From Streptomyces venezuelae (GTDB taxonomy: Bacteria > Actinomycetota > Actinomycetes > Streptomycetales > Streptomycetaceae), in contig NZ_CP029193.1 in assembly GCF_008642355.1 (NCBI RefSeq), forward strand, positions 1,450,001 through 1,514,000: a stretch of 64,000 nucleotides of DNA. The letters run 5' to 3'. Below the pieces are notes generated by a model that was not told where the DNA came from, searched no databases, and saw only the letters and a program-made list of their open reading frames with translations. The position numbers and the translations under genes are program-made. How positions within the stretch are numbered: the stretch's first letter is position 1; every line of letters begins with the position of its first letter. Below, one piece after another: positions 27,593 through 36,718 of this stretch.

Positions 27593-28264
27593 ATGGCTGT
27601 CACCGACGAAGCCATCGAGAAGATCAAGGGCATGATCGTCTCGGGCGCCCTGCGCCCGGGTGACCGGCTGCCCAAGGAGAGCGAGCTCGCCGCCGAACTG
27701 GGCCTTTCGCGCAACTCGTTGCGTGAGGCGGTGCGCGCCCTCGCCCTGATCCGCATTCTCGACGTACGCCAGGGCGACGGCACGTATGTCACCAGTCTGG
27801 ACCCCCAACTCCTCCTGGAGGCCCTGGGTTTCGTCGTGGACTTCCACCGCGACGACACGGTCCTGGAGTTCCTCGCCGTCCGCCGGATCCTGGAACCGGC
27901 GGCCACGGCGATGGCCTGCGCCCACATCTCGGACGCCGAACTGGACGCGCTGGACGAACAGTTGGACGCGCTCGGCGCCGGTCCGTCCGTGGAGGAGCTG
28001 GTCGCCGCCGACCTGGAGTTCCACCGCCGCATCGTCCGGACGTCCGGCAACTCCGTCCTGTGCTCCCTCATCGACGGCCTCTCCGGGCCGACCACGCGGG
28101 CCCGCGTCTGGCGCGGACTGACCCAGGAGGACGCCGTCAGCCGCACCCTCCACGAGCACCGGGCGATCCTCACCGCGCTGCGGGACCGCGACGCGGAGGC
28201 GGCCCGCTCGTGGGCGACCGTGCACATCGCGAGCGTCGAACAGTGGCTTCGCACGACGCTGTGA
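27593..28264 (+). CDS. FadR/GntR-family transcription regulator (FCD type)
   Basis: 223 residues. The winged-helix N-terminus has the GntR signature (GALRPGDRLPKESELAAELGLSRNSLREAVRAL). The all-helical FCD domain carries the metal-binding His/Asp set (D in LEFHRRIV, H in LHEHRAIL, H in WATVHIASVEQW). Ligands are usually small organic acids. It follows the oxidoreductase genes and has a palindrome right before its start, so it probably controls itself and perhaps the genes upstream. Confidence 0.88.
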   Translation: MAVTDEAIEKIKGMIVSGALRPGDRLPKESELAAELGLSRNSLREAVRALALIRILDVRQGDGTYVTSLDPQLLLEALGFVVDFHRDDTVLEFLAVRRILEPAATAMACAHISDAELDALDEQLDALGAGPSVEELVAADLEFHRRIVRTSGNSVLCSLIDGLSGPTTRARVWRGLTQEDAVSRTLHEHRAILTALRDRDAEAARSWATVHIASVEQWLRTTL

Positions 28265-28414
28265 GAGCGCTTCGCTCCTGTGTGTGAACGGTCGTTTCCC
28301 GGGCCGGAGCGTGGGCAGTGATCACGCACTCCCCCACGCAAGGGGGCTGCGGACGGACCCCGCCGACGCCGTAAGGTTGGGGCGTACGCAAGGGAACGTC
28401 GGAAGGAGGCCTGG

Positions 28415-29404
28415 GTGATCGAGCTCGAGGGGGTACCCGAGCTGGTCGACCCGGTCATGGTGGCCGCGTTCGAGGGCTGGAACGACGCCGGCGACGCCGC
28501 CTCCGCCGCGGTCGCGCATCTCGACAAGGAGTGGAAGGGCGAGGTGTTCGCGGCACTGGACGCCGAGGACTACTACGACTTCCAGGTCAACCGCCCCACC
28601 GTCTGGCTCGACGGCGGAGTACGGAAGATCACGTGGCCGACGACCAGGCTGTCGGTGGTCCGCGTCGGCGGCGACAAGCCCCGCGACCTCGTCCTGGTCA
28701 GGGGGATCGAGCCGTCCATGCGCTGGCGCTCGTTCTGCAACGAGATCCTGGGCTTCGCGCACGAGCTCGGCGTCGAGCTGGTCGTGATCATGGGCGCGCT
28801 GCTCGGTGACACCCCGCACACCCGCCCGGTCCCGGTCAGCGGCGTGACGTCCGACCCGGACCTGGCGCGCACCATGGACCTGGAGGAGACCAAGTACGAG
28901 GGTCCGACGGGCATCGTCGGCATCCTCCAGGAGGCGTGCACGCACGCGGGCGTCCCGGCCGTCAGCCTGTGGGCCGCCGTGCCGCACTACGTGTCGCAGC
29001 CGCCCAACCCGAAGGCCACGCTGGCGCTGCTCAACCGCCTCGAGGACCTGATCGACCTGCGGATCCCGCTGGGCGAGCTGGCCGAGGACGCGCGTGCCTG
29101 GCAGGTGGGCGTGGACCAGTTGGCCGCCGAGGACAGCGAGGTCGCGGAGTACGTCCAGTCGCTCGAGGAGGCGCGGGACACCGCGGAGCTCCCCGAGGCG
29201 TCCGGCGAGGCCATCGCCCGCGAGTTCGAGCGGTACCTGCGGCGGCGCGACGGCGGGGAGGGCGGAGCGGCGTACCTCCGGGACTCGCCGAGCGACCGCA
29301 CGCGGCCGCCGAAGCCGAAGCCGACGCAGCGGCCGGGGCAGGGCGCGGAGGACGGCGAGGGCGAGAGCGGTGACCCCAGCCCTCCGGATTCCTCGGACGA
29401 CTGA
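28415..29404 (+). CDS. parJ: PAC2-family protein, probable ParJ
   Basis: 329 residues, PAC2 (proteasome-assembly-chaperone-like) domain: AFEGWNDAGDAASAAV near the start and LGALLGDTPHTRPVP in the middle, with a charged, disordered tail (DSPSDRTRPPKPKP, GESGDPSPPDSSDD). From memory, S. coelicolor SCO1662, between glpD and mshC, is ParJ, which binds ParA and affects chromosome segregation during sporulation. The order here agrees apart from inserted genes on both sides. GTG start at 28415 with GGAAGGAGG. The PAC2 name does not prove a proteasome role. Confidence 0.8.
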   Translation: MIELEGVPELVDPVMVAAFEGWNDAGDAASAAVAHLDKEWKGEVFAALDAEDYYDFQVNRPTVWLDGGVRKITWPTTRLSVVRVGGDKPRDLVLVRGIEPSMRWRSFCNEILGFAHELGVELVVIMGALLGDTPHTRPVPVSGVTSDPDLARTMDLEETKYEGPTGIVGILQEACTHAGVPAVSLWAAVPHYVSQPPNPKATLALLNRLEDLIDLRIPLGELAEDARAWQVGVDQLAAEDSEVAEYVQSLEEARDTAELPEASGEAIAREFERYLRRRDGGEGGAAYLRDSPSDRTRPPKPKPTQRPGQGAEDGEGESGDPSPPDSSDD

Positions 29405-29417
29405 CCTTCTCGACACG

Positions 29418-29449
29418 ATGGGGCGGCACCTGTACGGGTGCCGCCCCAT
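29418..29449. terminator. Terminator after parJ
   Basis: A perfect 13-bp stem (29418-29430 with 29437-29449) and 6-nt loop, 13 bp after the parJ stop, followed by TTGTGCTG. Confidence 0.82.
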
Positions 29450-29617
29450 TGTGCTGCTCGTGGCCGAATTGCACGGGGTTCCCTTTTCAACTTCCTTTCA
29501 AACACTGTTGCTCGAAAGAGGGGTGGACGGCGCGGCCCTGCCGTAGCAGGGTGTGCCCCGGAAACCTGGCGCAGCGCACAGCACGGCACCCGAAGGACGG
29601 AAGGGAGCGGTGAAGCG

Positions 29618-31375
29618 ATGACCGAGCAGGCAGACCCGGCGCGGGACCCCGGAGCCGGCGGGCCGGGCCCCGACGGAATGGGATTCACCTACCGAGAAGC
29701 CCAACAAGAGCTGATCGTCGTCGCCAGGCCCGAGGCCCGGCTGCGCGCCGGCGAGCGGGACGTCCGCTCGGCCTCCGGCTCCGACGTATCGGCACTGAAC
29801 ATGTTTCTCTCCGACGAACAGCTCACTCTGGAACCGCTGTTCGGCAACGAGGACCGGCTGCGGGCCGCCGCGCCCTCCGCGGCGGGCGAGGACGACGTGC
29901 CCGACCTGGCCCTGTTCTACCGCGTCCGCGGCGGCGACGACCGGCCCGACGAACTGCGCGCGCGGATGGCGGCGCTGCCGGGCATCGACACGGCGTACGT
30001 GAAGCCCGGCGCCGTACCGGCCTCCATCGACCCCTCGCCGACCCAGCCGCACGACCTGGACGACGCGACGCGGCGGCGCAAGGAGGGCATGCCCGCCACA
30101 CCCGACTTCACCAGCCGTCAGGGCTACTTGAACCCGGCACCCGAGGGGATCGACGCGCGCTGGGCCTGGCAGCGCCTCGGCGGCTCCGGCGAGGGCGTCA
30201 CCATCGTCGACATCGAGGGCGCCTGGCAGCTGCGCCACGAGGACCTCGCGGCGAAGCTCGCCGGCGTCGTCGTCGGGACGCCCATCCAGGACCTGGCCTG
30301 GCGCAACCACGGCACCGCCGTGATCGGCGTCATCGGCGGCGACCGCAACTCCCTCGGCATCACCGGCATCGTGCCGGATGCCGTGACGGCGGCCGCGTCC
30401 TTCCAGCCCCTCGGTACGGCCGCGACGATCCACGCGGCGGCGGAGCGGCTGAACCGCGGCGACATCATCCTGCTCGAACTGCACCGGCCCGGACCGAAGT
30501 TCGACTTCGGTCCGCGCGACGACCAGAAGGGGTACATCGCCATCGAGTGGTGGCCCGACGACTACGCGGCGGTGCGGTACGCCACCGCGAAGGGTGTGCT
30601 CGTCGTGGGCGCGGCGGGCAACGGCGGCGAGTCCCTGGACGACGCGGTGTACGAGCGGCGGCCGGACGGCTTCCCGTCCTGGTGGCGCAACCCGTTCAAC
30701 CCGAGCAACCGTTCCTCCGGCGCGGTCCTGGTCGGCGCGGGCGCTCCCCCGCCCGGCACCCACGGCCGCGACCACGGCCCCGACCGCTCCCGCCTGGCGT
30801 TCTCCAACTACGGGGCGCGTGTGGACGCGCAGGGCTGGGGCCGTGAGACCACGACGACCGGCGGCTTCTGGGACCGGCCCGGCGATCTGCAGGGCGGCGC
30901 CGAGGAACTCGTCTGGTACACGGACACGTTCTCCGGCACGTCCTCCGCGTCACCGATCGTCGTGGGTGCCCTCGCCTCGCTGCAGGGCATGCTGAAGGCC
31001 GCGGGCCAGCAGCCTATGACGCCGGAGCGGGCCCGTGCGACGCTGCGCGCGACGGGCTCCCCGCAGCAGGACGCGCCGGGCAGGCCCGCGTCGCAGCGGA
31101 TAGGCAACCGCCCCGACCTCAAGGCGGCGGTGACGAACCTGCTGCCGTCCGCGGTGGGTTCGGGTCAGGCCGAGCGGTACTGGGACGAGCTGCTCCCGTA
31201 TCCGCCGGAACTCCCGCCGCGGCTCCGGCTGTTCGTGGCCGGGGCGTGGCGCAACCTCGACAACCCGTCCCCCGAGACGCGGCAGGCGGTGCACGCCGCC
31301 TTCGCGGGGGGACGACCGGACGTACGTGTCTGGTTCTCGGACGACGAGGTCGTCGGCCTCGTCGTCACCGGCTGA
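29618..31375 (+). CDS. Subtilisin-like (S8) serine peptidase without signal peptide
   Basis: 585 residues. Catalytic motifs in order: Asp in IVDIEGAWQLRHEDL, His in NHGTAVIGVIGG, oxyanion Asn in VGAAGNGG and Ser in GTSSASPIVVGA. The motifs are close to but not the standard DTG and HGTHVAG. About 180 residues precede the catalytic domain and look like an autonomous N-terminal region, not a secretion signal. The mature enzyme would therefore stay in the cytoplasm unless exported another way. The next gene, 35 bp on, encodes a glutamine-rich protein, a likely partner. GGAAGGGAGCGG before the ATG. Confidence 0.87.
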   Translation: MTEQADPARDPGAGGPGPDGMGFTYREAQQELIVVARPEARLRAGERDVRSASGSDVSALNMFLSDEQLTLEPLFGNEDRLRAAAPSAAGEDDVPDLALFYRVRGGDDRPDELRARMAALPGIDTAYVKPGAVPASIDPSPTQPHDLDDATRRRKEGMPATPDFTSRQGYLNPAPEGIDARWAWQRLGGSGEGVTIVDIEGAWQLRHEDLAAKLAGVVVGTPIQDLAWRNHGTAVIGVIGGDRNSLGITGIVPDAVTAAASFQPLGTAATIHAAAERLNRGDIILLELHRPGPKFDFGPRDDQKGYIAIEWWPDDYAAVRYATAKGVLVVGAAGNGGESLDDAVYERRPDGFPSWWRNPFNPSNRSSGAVLVGAGAPPPGTHGRDHGPDRSRLAFSNYGARVDAQGWGRETTTTGGFWDRPGDLQGGAEELVWYTDTFSGTSSASPIVVGALASLQGMLKAAGQQPMTPERARATLRATGSPQQDAPGRPASQRIGNRPDLKAAVTNLLPSAVGSGQAERYWDELLPYPPELPPRLRLFVAGAWRNLDNPSPETRQAVHAAFAGGRPDVRVWFSDDEVVGLVVTG

Positions 31376-31410
31376 ATCAACCGATCACAGTGAGGGAAGG
31401 TGGCACAGGC

Positions 31411-32010
31411 ATGAGCACCACCCCGCAGATGAGTCAACTGGGTCAGCAGCAAGGACGGCAGTACGGACCGCAGCAGCAGTACGGCTCCCAGCAGCACGGG
31501 CCGCAGCAGTACGGACAGCAACAGTACGGACAGCAGCAGAGCCCCAGCACGGCCCCGCCGCAGCAGAGCCAGCAGCAGTACGGACAGCAGTACGGCCAAC
31601 AGGGCATGCAGGGCCAGCAGGGTATCCAGGGCCAGCAGGGCATGCAGCAGGTCCCGCCGCAGCTGCGCCAGCAGCTCCAGCAGCTCGGCCAGCAGCAGCC
31701 GTTCCAGAACCTGCTCCAGCAGTTCGGCCAGGAGCAGGAGCAGCAGATCCCGCAGGCGCACGCGCCGGAGATCTCCACACAGGCCCTCTCGTCCAACGTC
31801 GCGACGGCGTTCTGGGACGTCGTCGAGCCGCTGCCGGGCCAGGCGTACATCCTCTATCTGCACGTCGACAACGCGTGGCGGGCCTTCGTCGACCCCAACC
31901 CGCACACGCACGACGAGATCCAGGAGGCCTTCGCGTACGGGCATCAGGTGATCGGCTACTACGACACCAACAACCCGGGCTACCTGCTGGCCATCGTCAT
32001 CACCAAGTGA
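31411..32010 (+). CDS. Glutamine-rich low-complexity protein with conserved C-terminal domain
   Basis: 199 residues; family not recognised. Residues 1 to about 115 are made of repeats such as QQQYGQQ, QGMQGQQG and QQLQQLGQQQ, a prion-like composition of Gln, Gly and Tyr with almost no charge. Residues from about 120 form a compact domain rich in aromatics (TAFWDVVEPLPGQAYILYLHV, NAWRAFVDPNP, VIGYYDTNNPGYLLAIVI). It has no signal peptide. It lies 35 bp after a cytoplasmic subtilase, with its own GGGAAGG site, so both are probably made together. Self-assembly of the tail is a guess from composition. Confidence 0.8.
   Translation: MSTTPQMSQLGQQQGRQYGPQQQYGSQQHGPQQYGQQQYGQQQSPSTAPPQQSQQQYGQQYGQQGMQGQQGIQGQQGMQQVPPQLRQQLQQLGQQQPFQNLLQQFGQEQEQQIPQAHAPEISTQALSSNVATAFWDVVEPLPGQAYILYLHVDNAWRAFVDPNPHTHDEIQEAFAYGHQVIGYYDTNNPGYLLAIVITK
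31450..31720 (+). repeat. CAG-rich codon repeats coding poly-Gln/QYG
   Basis: A run dominated by CAGCAG and CAG-TACGGA units encodes the Gln/Tyr/Gly part of the preceding protein. Slippage or recombination between units could change tract length. Confidence 0.85.
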
Positions 32011-32045
32011 CGCGCGTGAACGGCACGCCGTCGGCGTGACGACAC

Positions 32046-32083
32046 GGCGGCGCCGGGCGGAGATCCTCCCGCCCGGCGCCGCC
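32046..32083. terminator. Bidirectional terminator
   Basis: A perfect 15-bp GC stem (32046-32060 with 32069-32083) and 8-nt loop between the convergent glutamine-rich and GH31 genes. Confidence 0.82.
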
Positions 32084-32108
32084 CCATGCCGAGATGTCGA
32101 CGTGCCGC

Positions 32109-35100
32109 TCAGCCGCAGCTGAACCGGGCCGCCGCCCAGTCCGCGTGGTCCCCGCTCTTGGAGCCGTTGGTGTCGGACACCTTCAGCCCGACGTGCCGGG
32201 CGCCCCGCACGTCGACGTCGACCGGGACGCTCGCCGACGCGCCCGTCACCTTCGGCGAGGTCCACAGCACCTTGCCGTCGGCCTCGACGGAGAAGGCGAC
32301 CTCTCCGTAGCCGTTGATCTCGTCATCGATGCCGACGTCCGCGGTGAACGTGCCGCAGCGGCCACCCGCGTAGACCTCGATGACGGAATCGGCGTGCGTG
32401 CCGATCCCCTTCTCGTACGTCTTTCCGGCCAGGGTCAGCGGGTGGCCGTCGGCGGCGCCGGACTCGCCGTTGCTGCGGTCGCGTTCGGCGGGCCCGTACC
32501 CGTTGGTGGACTTGAGCCACTTCATGTCGCTCGCCCAGGTGTCCCGGGTGGGTGTCTCCGGCATGACGCCGAGTGCGAACCGCTGGACGGCGGTGCGGTC
32601 CTGGCCGGCCGAGCGGTGGCGGACGGTCGCGGTGAGCGGCTGCTCGCCGATGTCCGCGTCCTTCGCGGGGGTGAGGACCACCTCGACGCGGCGGGTGGTT
32701 CCGGCGGGGATCCGGTCGGCCTTCGCGGTGCCGGCGGTCCAGCCTGCCGGTACGTCGAGGGTGGCCTCGACGCCGGTGGCGTCCTTCGTGCCCGCCGTGA
32801 TGTCGACGGCGACCTTGCCGGGCGTACCCGCGCCGAGTTCCTGATCCGCGGGGACGCTCACGGTGGCCGGCGCGCCGGGCACGGCGCCGCCGACGGCGCT
32901 CGTGTCGTCGAGCCGCAGCTCGAAGGCCCGGTCGGTGCGCAGCGCGGCCGTCTTCACCTTGACGACGCCTGCGCGGTCGTCACGGTCGTAGAACCACCCG
33001 GCGCGTGCCCGGTCGTACGCGTGCTGCGAGGTCAGCCGCGGCAGTGTGCGCCCGTCCAGCCGCACACGACTGGGCGCGTCACCGGTGTGCAGGGTGAAGG
33101 CGTGGTCCCGACTGCCGGGCTTCCCCTCGTACGCACCCTTGCTGGCGCCGATCCGCACCCGCACGTCACCCGCTCCGGAGTGCGGCGCCCGGACCTCGGC
33201 TCGTTGGGTGGCGTACTTGCCGTCGCGGTGCTGCCGGGTCACGCCGTCGTCCTCGTACAGCTCGAAGGAGGATGTGCCCTGCGGGTAGATGTCCCAGGCG
33301 AGCGGCGAGTCCGCCTTCCTGTCCTGGTACGAGCGGATGCCGCCCGGCCACATGGGCACGGTCGCACCACCGCGCACGAAGAGCGGCAGGGTGTCGAGGG
33401 GCGCGCTGTAACCGTCGATCGTGGTCGGGCCCCGGTAGGTGCGTCCGCTCCAGTAGTCGGTCCAGGTGCCCTTCGGGAGGTAGATGCCGTCGCGGGTGGT
33501 GGTGTCCTTGTAGACGGGCGCGACGAGGAAGTCCTCGCCGGTGAGGAACTCGTACTTGGCGGCGTCGGTCGCGGCCTTGGGGTCATGGGGGTACTCCAAG
33601 GCGAGCGGCCGGACGGCGCCGACCCCGGTCTCGGTCGCCTCATGGGCGTACGAGTAGAGGTAGGGCAGCAGCGACTCGTGGAGTTTCAGGTACTTGCGGT
33701 TGATGGAGGTGTAGGGCTCGCCCTGGCGGAAGGGCTGTTTGTCGCTGGCGGCCCAGCCGTCCATCGTCATGGTGACCGGCAGGAACATCTTCCACTGGAG
33801 GTCGCGTACGTACGTCTTGGGGCTGCCGCCGAAGATGCCGTCGACGTCGCCGGTCGTGTAGGCGAGGCCGGACATGGTGGACCCGGCGTACGTCGGAATC
33901 TGCCAGCGGATGTACTCCCAGCTGCCGCTCTGGTCGCCGGACCACTGCACGCCGCAGCGCTGCGCGCCGGACCAGCTCTCCGGGGCCCAGGTGAAGCCGC
34001 GGGCGTCGCTGTTGTCCTCGATGCCCCGGTAGGCGTCCTTGCAGCCGTCGAGCGCCTTCTTGTAGCCGTCGCCGACCCAGGCGACGTCGAGTTTGGCGAC
34101 GCGCTGTCCGGCCTTGACCTGTTCGGCGATCTTGTCGAGGCCGTCCTCGGTCCACAGCCCCATCTTCATCTTGCGCTCGGCGAGACCCTTGGCGGTCTCC
34201 CCCAGATCCTCATAACCGCAGCCGTAGCCGTCGTTGACGAGCATCCAGCCGTTGGGCATGTCGTTCTCGACGTACCCGTCGGCGACCTCGAGGGCGTCGA
34301 GGGTGTGCCGCTCGCCGCGGTTGGCGTTGTGGAGGTAGCAGTCGGCGTCGCCGATCTCCATGCCGTAGACCGGCGGCAGGAAGGGTTTCCCGGTGAGTTC
34401 GGTGTACTGCCCGATGACGTCCTTGGTGGCGTCGCTGCCGCGTCCGGCGAAGTAGTAGGCGTCGAAGCGCTGTTCTTTCGCGGTGGCGGTCACGGGCGCG
34501 GCGAAGTCATAAGTGTTGGGGGCGTACGTGTTGCGGAAGACGCCGTACCCCTCGGAGGACAGATAGAAGGGCACGGAGTTGGGGTGCCCCCCGTCGTCCC
34601 AGTCGTAGTCGACGCTGACCTCGACCTTCTTGCCGCGGTGCGAGGTGTTGCCGCGCCCGTTCTGCATCCCGGCGCCGTAGAACTGCTCGTCGGCGCCGCG
34701 GGCGAGGCTCTGCGTGGTGCCGTCCGCGGACCAGGACAGCCCCTTGGACTCGGCCCAGACCCGGCTGCCGTCGCTCCGGTACAGGGCGAACCGCAGCGGC
34801 GACTTGTAGGCGCGGAGCGTCACCTTGGAGGTGCTCAGCTCGTAACGGTCGCCCTTGTCGGCCCACTTGGTGCGGGGCGCCTTGCCCTGCCGCGGCAGGA
34901 CGATGTCGTCGCCCGTGGGGTCGGTGAACCTGCCGTCCGGGGCGAGTTCGAGGCGGAAGGTCTCGGCCGACACGAAGCTGACACGGGCCTCTGCGTCGCC
35001 CGCGGTCAGCCGGTAGACGGAGCCTTCGGCGTCGAATCCGGTGACGTCACCGACGGTGCTCGCGGTCTCGTCGGCCGCGGCCTGCGCGGAGCCTCCGCCG

Positions 35101-35174
35101 GGCCCCGCGAACACCGCGAGGAGACCCAGCAGAGCGGCCGCGGCCACAGGTCTGAAGCGCGTGGGAGATCTCAT
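32109..35174 (-). CDS. Secreted GH31 glycoside hydrolase with NEW3 and NPCBM domains
   Basis: 1021 residues. The signal peptide (about 1-33, AAALLGLLAVFAG ... AQAAA) sends it outside. The GH31 barrel follows, with probable nucleophile Asp in RVAKLDVAWVGDG and acid/base Asp in WSGDQSGSWE. A beta domain with DGIYLPKGTWTDYWSG is typical of GH31. Near 780-880 lies a NEW3-like domain, and the last about 135 residues form an NPCBM carbohydrate-binding module (KGIGTHADSVIEV). It probably cuts alpha-linked galactose or glucose from outside polymers. No transporter lies next to it. Confidence 0.88.
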   Translation of the reverse strand: MRSPTRFRPVAAAALLGLLAVFAGPGGGSAQAAADETASTVGDVTGFDAEGSVYRLTAGDAEARVSFVSAETFRLELAPDGRFTDPTGDDIVLPRQGKAPRTKWADKGDRYELSTSKVTLRAYKSPLRFALYRSDGSRVWAESKGLSWSADGTTQSLARGADEQFYGAGMQNGRGNTSHRGKKVEVSVDYDWDDGGHPNSVPFYLSSEGYGVFRNTYAPNTYDFAAPVTATAKEQRFDAYYFAGRGSDATKDVIGQYTELTGKPFLPPVYGMEIGDADCYLHNANRGERHTLDALEVADGYVENDMPNGWMLVNDGYGCGYEDLGETAKGLAERKMKMGLWTEDGLDKIAEQVKAGQRVAKLDVAWVGDGYKKALDGCKDAYRGIEDNSDARGFTWAPESWSGAQRCGVQWSGDQSGSWEYIRWQIPTYAGSTMSGLAYTTGDVDGIFGGSPKTYVRDLQWKMFLPVTMTMDGWAASDKQPFRQGEPYTSINRKYLKLHESLLPYLYSYAHEATETGVGAVRPLALEYPHDPKAATDAAKYEFLTGEDFLVAPVYKDTTTRDGIYLPKGTWTDYWSGRTYRGPTTIDGYSAPLDTLPLFVRGGATVPMWPGGIRSYQDRKADSPLAWDIYPQGTSSFELYEDDGVTRQHRDGKYATQRAEVRAPHSGAGDVRVRIGASKGAYEGKPGSRDHAFTLHTGDAPSRVRLDGRTLPRLTSQHAYDRARAGWFYDRDDRAGVVKVKTAALRTDRAFELRLDDTSAVGGAVPGAPATVSVPADQELGAGTPGKVAVDITAGTKDATGVEATLDVPAGWTAGTAKADRIPAGTTRRVEVVLTPAKDADIGEQPLTATVRHRSAGQDRTAVQRFALGVMPETPTRDTWASDMKWLKSTNGYGPAERDRSNGESGAADGHPLTLAGKTYEKGIGTHADSVIEVYAGGRCGTFTADVGIDDEINGYGEVAFSVEADGKVLWTSPKVTGASASVPVDVDVRGARHVGLKVSDTNGSKSGDHADWAAARFSCG

Positions 35175-35274
35175 GGCGGAGGTCTAGCGCGCCAACCGGC
35201 CCCGCGGCCATGGACTTTGCTGCCGGGCTCGTGGATTTCCGGCCCAGGTCCCGGGCGGACAGGGCGCGGAGATC

Positions 35275-35312
35275 CAGCCCGTCCGGCGTCTGAGGACGAG
35301 CCCGCGGGGCGA
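35275..35312. repeat. Streptomyces intergenic 38-nt repeat, copy 1
   Basis: Begins CAGCCCGTCCGGCG and ends GGGGCGA. This GC-rich imperfect palindromic element is, as I recall, widespread between genes in Streptomyces. Copy 2 is 83 bp away and matches at 34 of 38 positions. Confidence 0.75.
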
Positions 35313-35357
35313 CGGCCTGCACCCGCACGCGGAAAACCGGACGGACGGAAGAGAATT

Positions 35358-35395
35358 CAGCCCGTCCGGCGCTCGAGGACGATCCCGCGGGGCGA
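35358..35395. repeat. Streptomyces intergenic 38-nt repeat, copy 2
   Basis: Same element as at 35275-35312, same orientation, lying just past the mshC stop. It may help end mshC transcription because it can fold on itself. Confidence 0.75.
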
Positions 35396-35417
35396 TTCGA
35401 CCTCAGCAAGGAAGCCG

Positions 35418-36647
35418 CTACAAGGCCACGCCAAGCAACGCGTCGACGGCGCGGGAGACCATCCCCGGCGCCCCCTCGTCCGCTCCGCCCTCCGCAGCCT
35501 GCCCCGCCGCCCAGCGGTCCACCGCGGCCAGCGCGGTCGGCGCGTCCAGGTCGTTCGCGAGCGCCTCGCGGATCTCCTCGACGAGCGCGTCGGCGGACGG
35601 CCCGTCGGGACGGGACACCGCCGCACGCCAGCGCCCGAGCCGCTCCACCGCCTCCGCGAGGACCGCGTCCGTCCACTCCCAGTCCGCGCGGTAGTGGTGC
35701 GCGAGCAGGGCGAGCCGGATCGCGGCGGGGTCGACCCCGTCGCGCCGCAGCTGCGAGACGAAGACGAGGTTGCCCTTGGACTTGGACATCTTCGCGCCGT
35801 CCAGGCCGACCATGCCCGCGTGGACGTACGCCTTCGCGAAGGGGTACTCGCCGGTCAGGGCCTGCGCGTGCGACGCGCCCATCTCGTGGTGCGGAAACGC
35901 GAGGTCGGATCCGCCGCCCTGCACGTCGAAGCCCATGCCGAGGTGGTCGAGGGCGATGGCGACGCACTCGATGTGCCAGCCGGGGCGCCCGCGGCCGAGG
36001 CTGCCGCCGTCCCAGCTCGGCTCGCCGTCGCGGGCCGCCATCCACAGCATCGGGTCGAGAGGGTTCTTCTTGCCGACGCGCTCCGGGTCGCCGCCGCGCT
36101 CCGCGGAGAGGAGCTTCATCGCGGCGGAGTCGAGCCCGGACACCTCACCGAAGTGGGTGTCGGACTCGACGGAGAAGTAGATGTCGCCCTCGAGTTCGTA
36201 GGCGGCGCCCATGTCGCGGAGGCGTTCGACGAGCGGCACGATGCCGGGTATGGCCTCGACGGCGCCGATGTAGTGCTTCGGCGGCAGCAGGCGCAGCGCG
36301 GTCATGTCCTCGCGGAACAGCGCGGTCTCGCCCTCGGCGAGCTCGACCCAGTCCTTGCCGTCGCGGTTGGCGCGTTCCAGGAGCGGGTCGTCCACGTCGG
36401 TCACGTTCTGGACGTAGTGAACCTGCCGCTTGGTGTCGAGCCACACGCGTTGCACGAGGTCGAACGCGTTGTAGGTCGCCGCGTGACCCATGTGGGTCGC
36501 GTCGTACGGGGTGATTCCGCAGACGTAGATACGGGCGACGGGACCGGGGTCGAGGGTGACGAGTCCACCGGTCGCGGTGTCGTGGATCCGGAGGTCGCGG
36601 CCCTTGCCGGGAAGGGCGGGGACCTCAGAAGCGGGCCAGGCATGCAT
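35418..36647 (-). CDS. mshC: Cysteine:GlcN-Ins ligase (mycothiol synthesis)
   Basis: 409 residues, the normal length of MshC, which joins cysteine to glucosaminyl-inositol using ATP. It is a shortened cysteinyl-tRNA-synthetase fold: zinc Cys in [13 protein letters not shown]-like THMGHAATY, a second zinc Cys in GWHIECVAI, zinc His in [10 protein letters not shown] and KMSKS in AKMSKSKGN. It lacks the tRNA anticodon domain. It sits upstream of a set of actinobacterial genes that regularly follow it. The ATG is at the ORF start ([10 protein letters not shown]), as in the family. Confidence 0.95.
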   Translation of the reverse strand: MHAWPASEVPALPGKGRDLRIHDTATGGLVTLDPGPVARIYVCGITPYDATHMGHAATYNAFDLVQRVWLDTKRQVHYVQNVTDVDDPLLERANRDGKDWVELAEGETALFREDMTALRLLPPKHYIGAVEAIPGIVPLVERLRDMGAAYELEGDIYFSVESDTHFGEVSGLDSAAMKLLSAERGGDPERVGKKNPLDPMLWMAARDGEPSWDGGSLGRGRPGWHIECVAIALDHLGMGFDVQGGGSDLAFPHHEMGASHAQALTGEYPFAKAYVHAGMVGLDGAKMSKSKGNLVFVSQLRRDGVDPAAIRLALLAHHYRADWEWTDAVLAEAVERLGRWRAAVSRPDGPSADALVEEIREALANDLDAPTALAAVDRWAAGQAAEGGADEGAPGMVSRAVDALLGVAL

Positions 36648-36681
36648 GCCCTGAGCCTAACCGGACGGGGCGTCCGTATAC

Positions 36682-36718
36682 GAGTGGGGGATCACGGCGG
36701 ACAAGAGTGGGGGATCAC
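36682..36718. repeat. 14-bp direct repeat at the end of the kinase-like gene
   Basis: GAGTGGGGGATCAC occurs at 36682-36695 and 36705-36718, a 23-bp period. The second copy overlaps the stop codon of the kinase-like gene at 36715. It looks like a small local duplication between that gene and mshC. Confidence 0.8.

Noticed and set aside
28415..29404. Proteasome assembly chaperone role for the PAC2 protein
   Set aside because: Position and family point to ParJ. PAC2 similarity alone does not show a proteasome role, although the proteasome genes are in the same window.
36682..36718. Regulatory direct repeat between mshC and the kinase-like gene
   Set aside because: The second copy covers a stop codon and the period is 23 bp; a local duplication is simpler than an operator.
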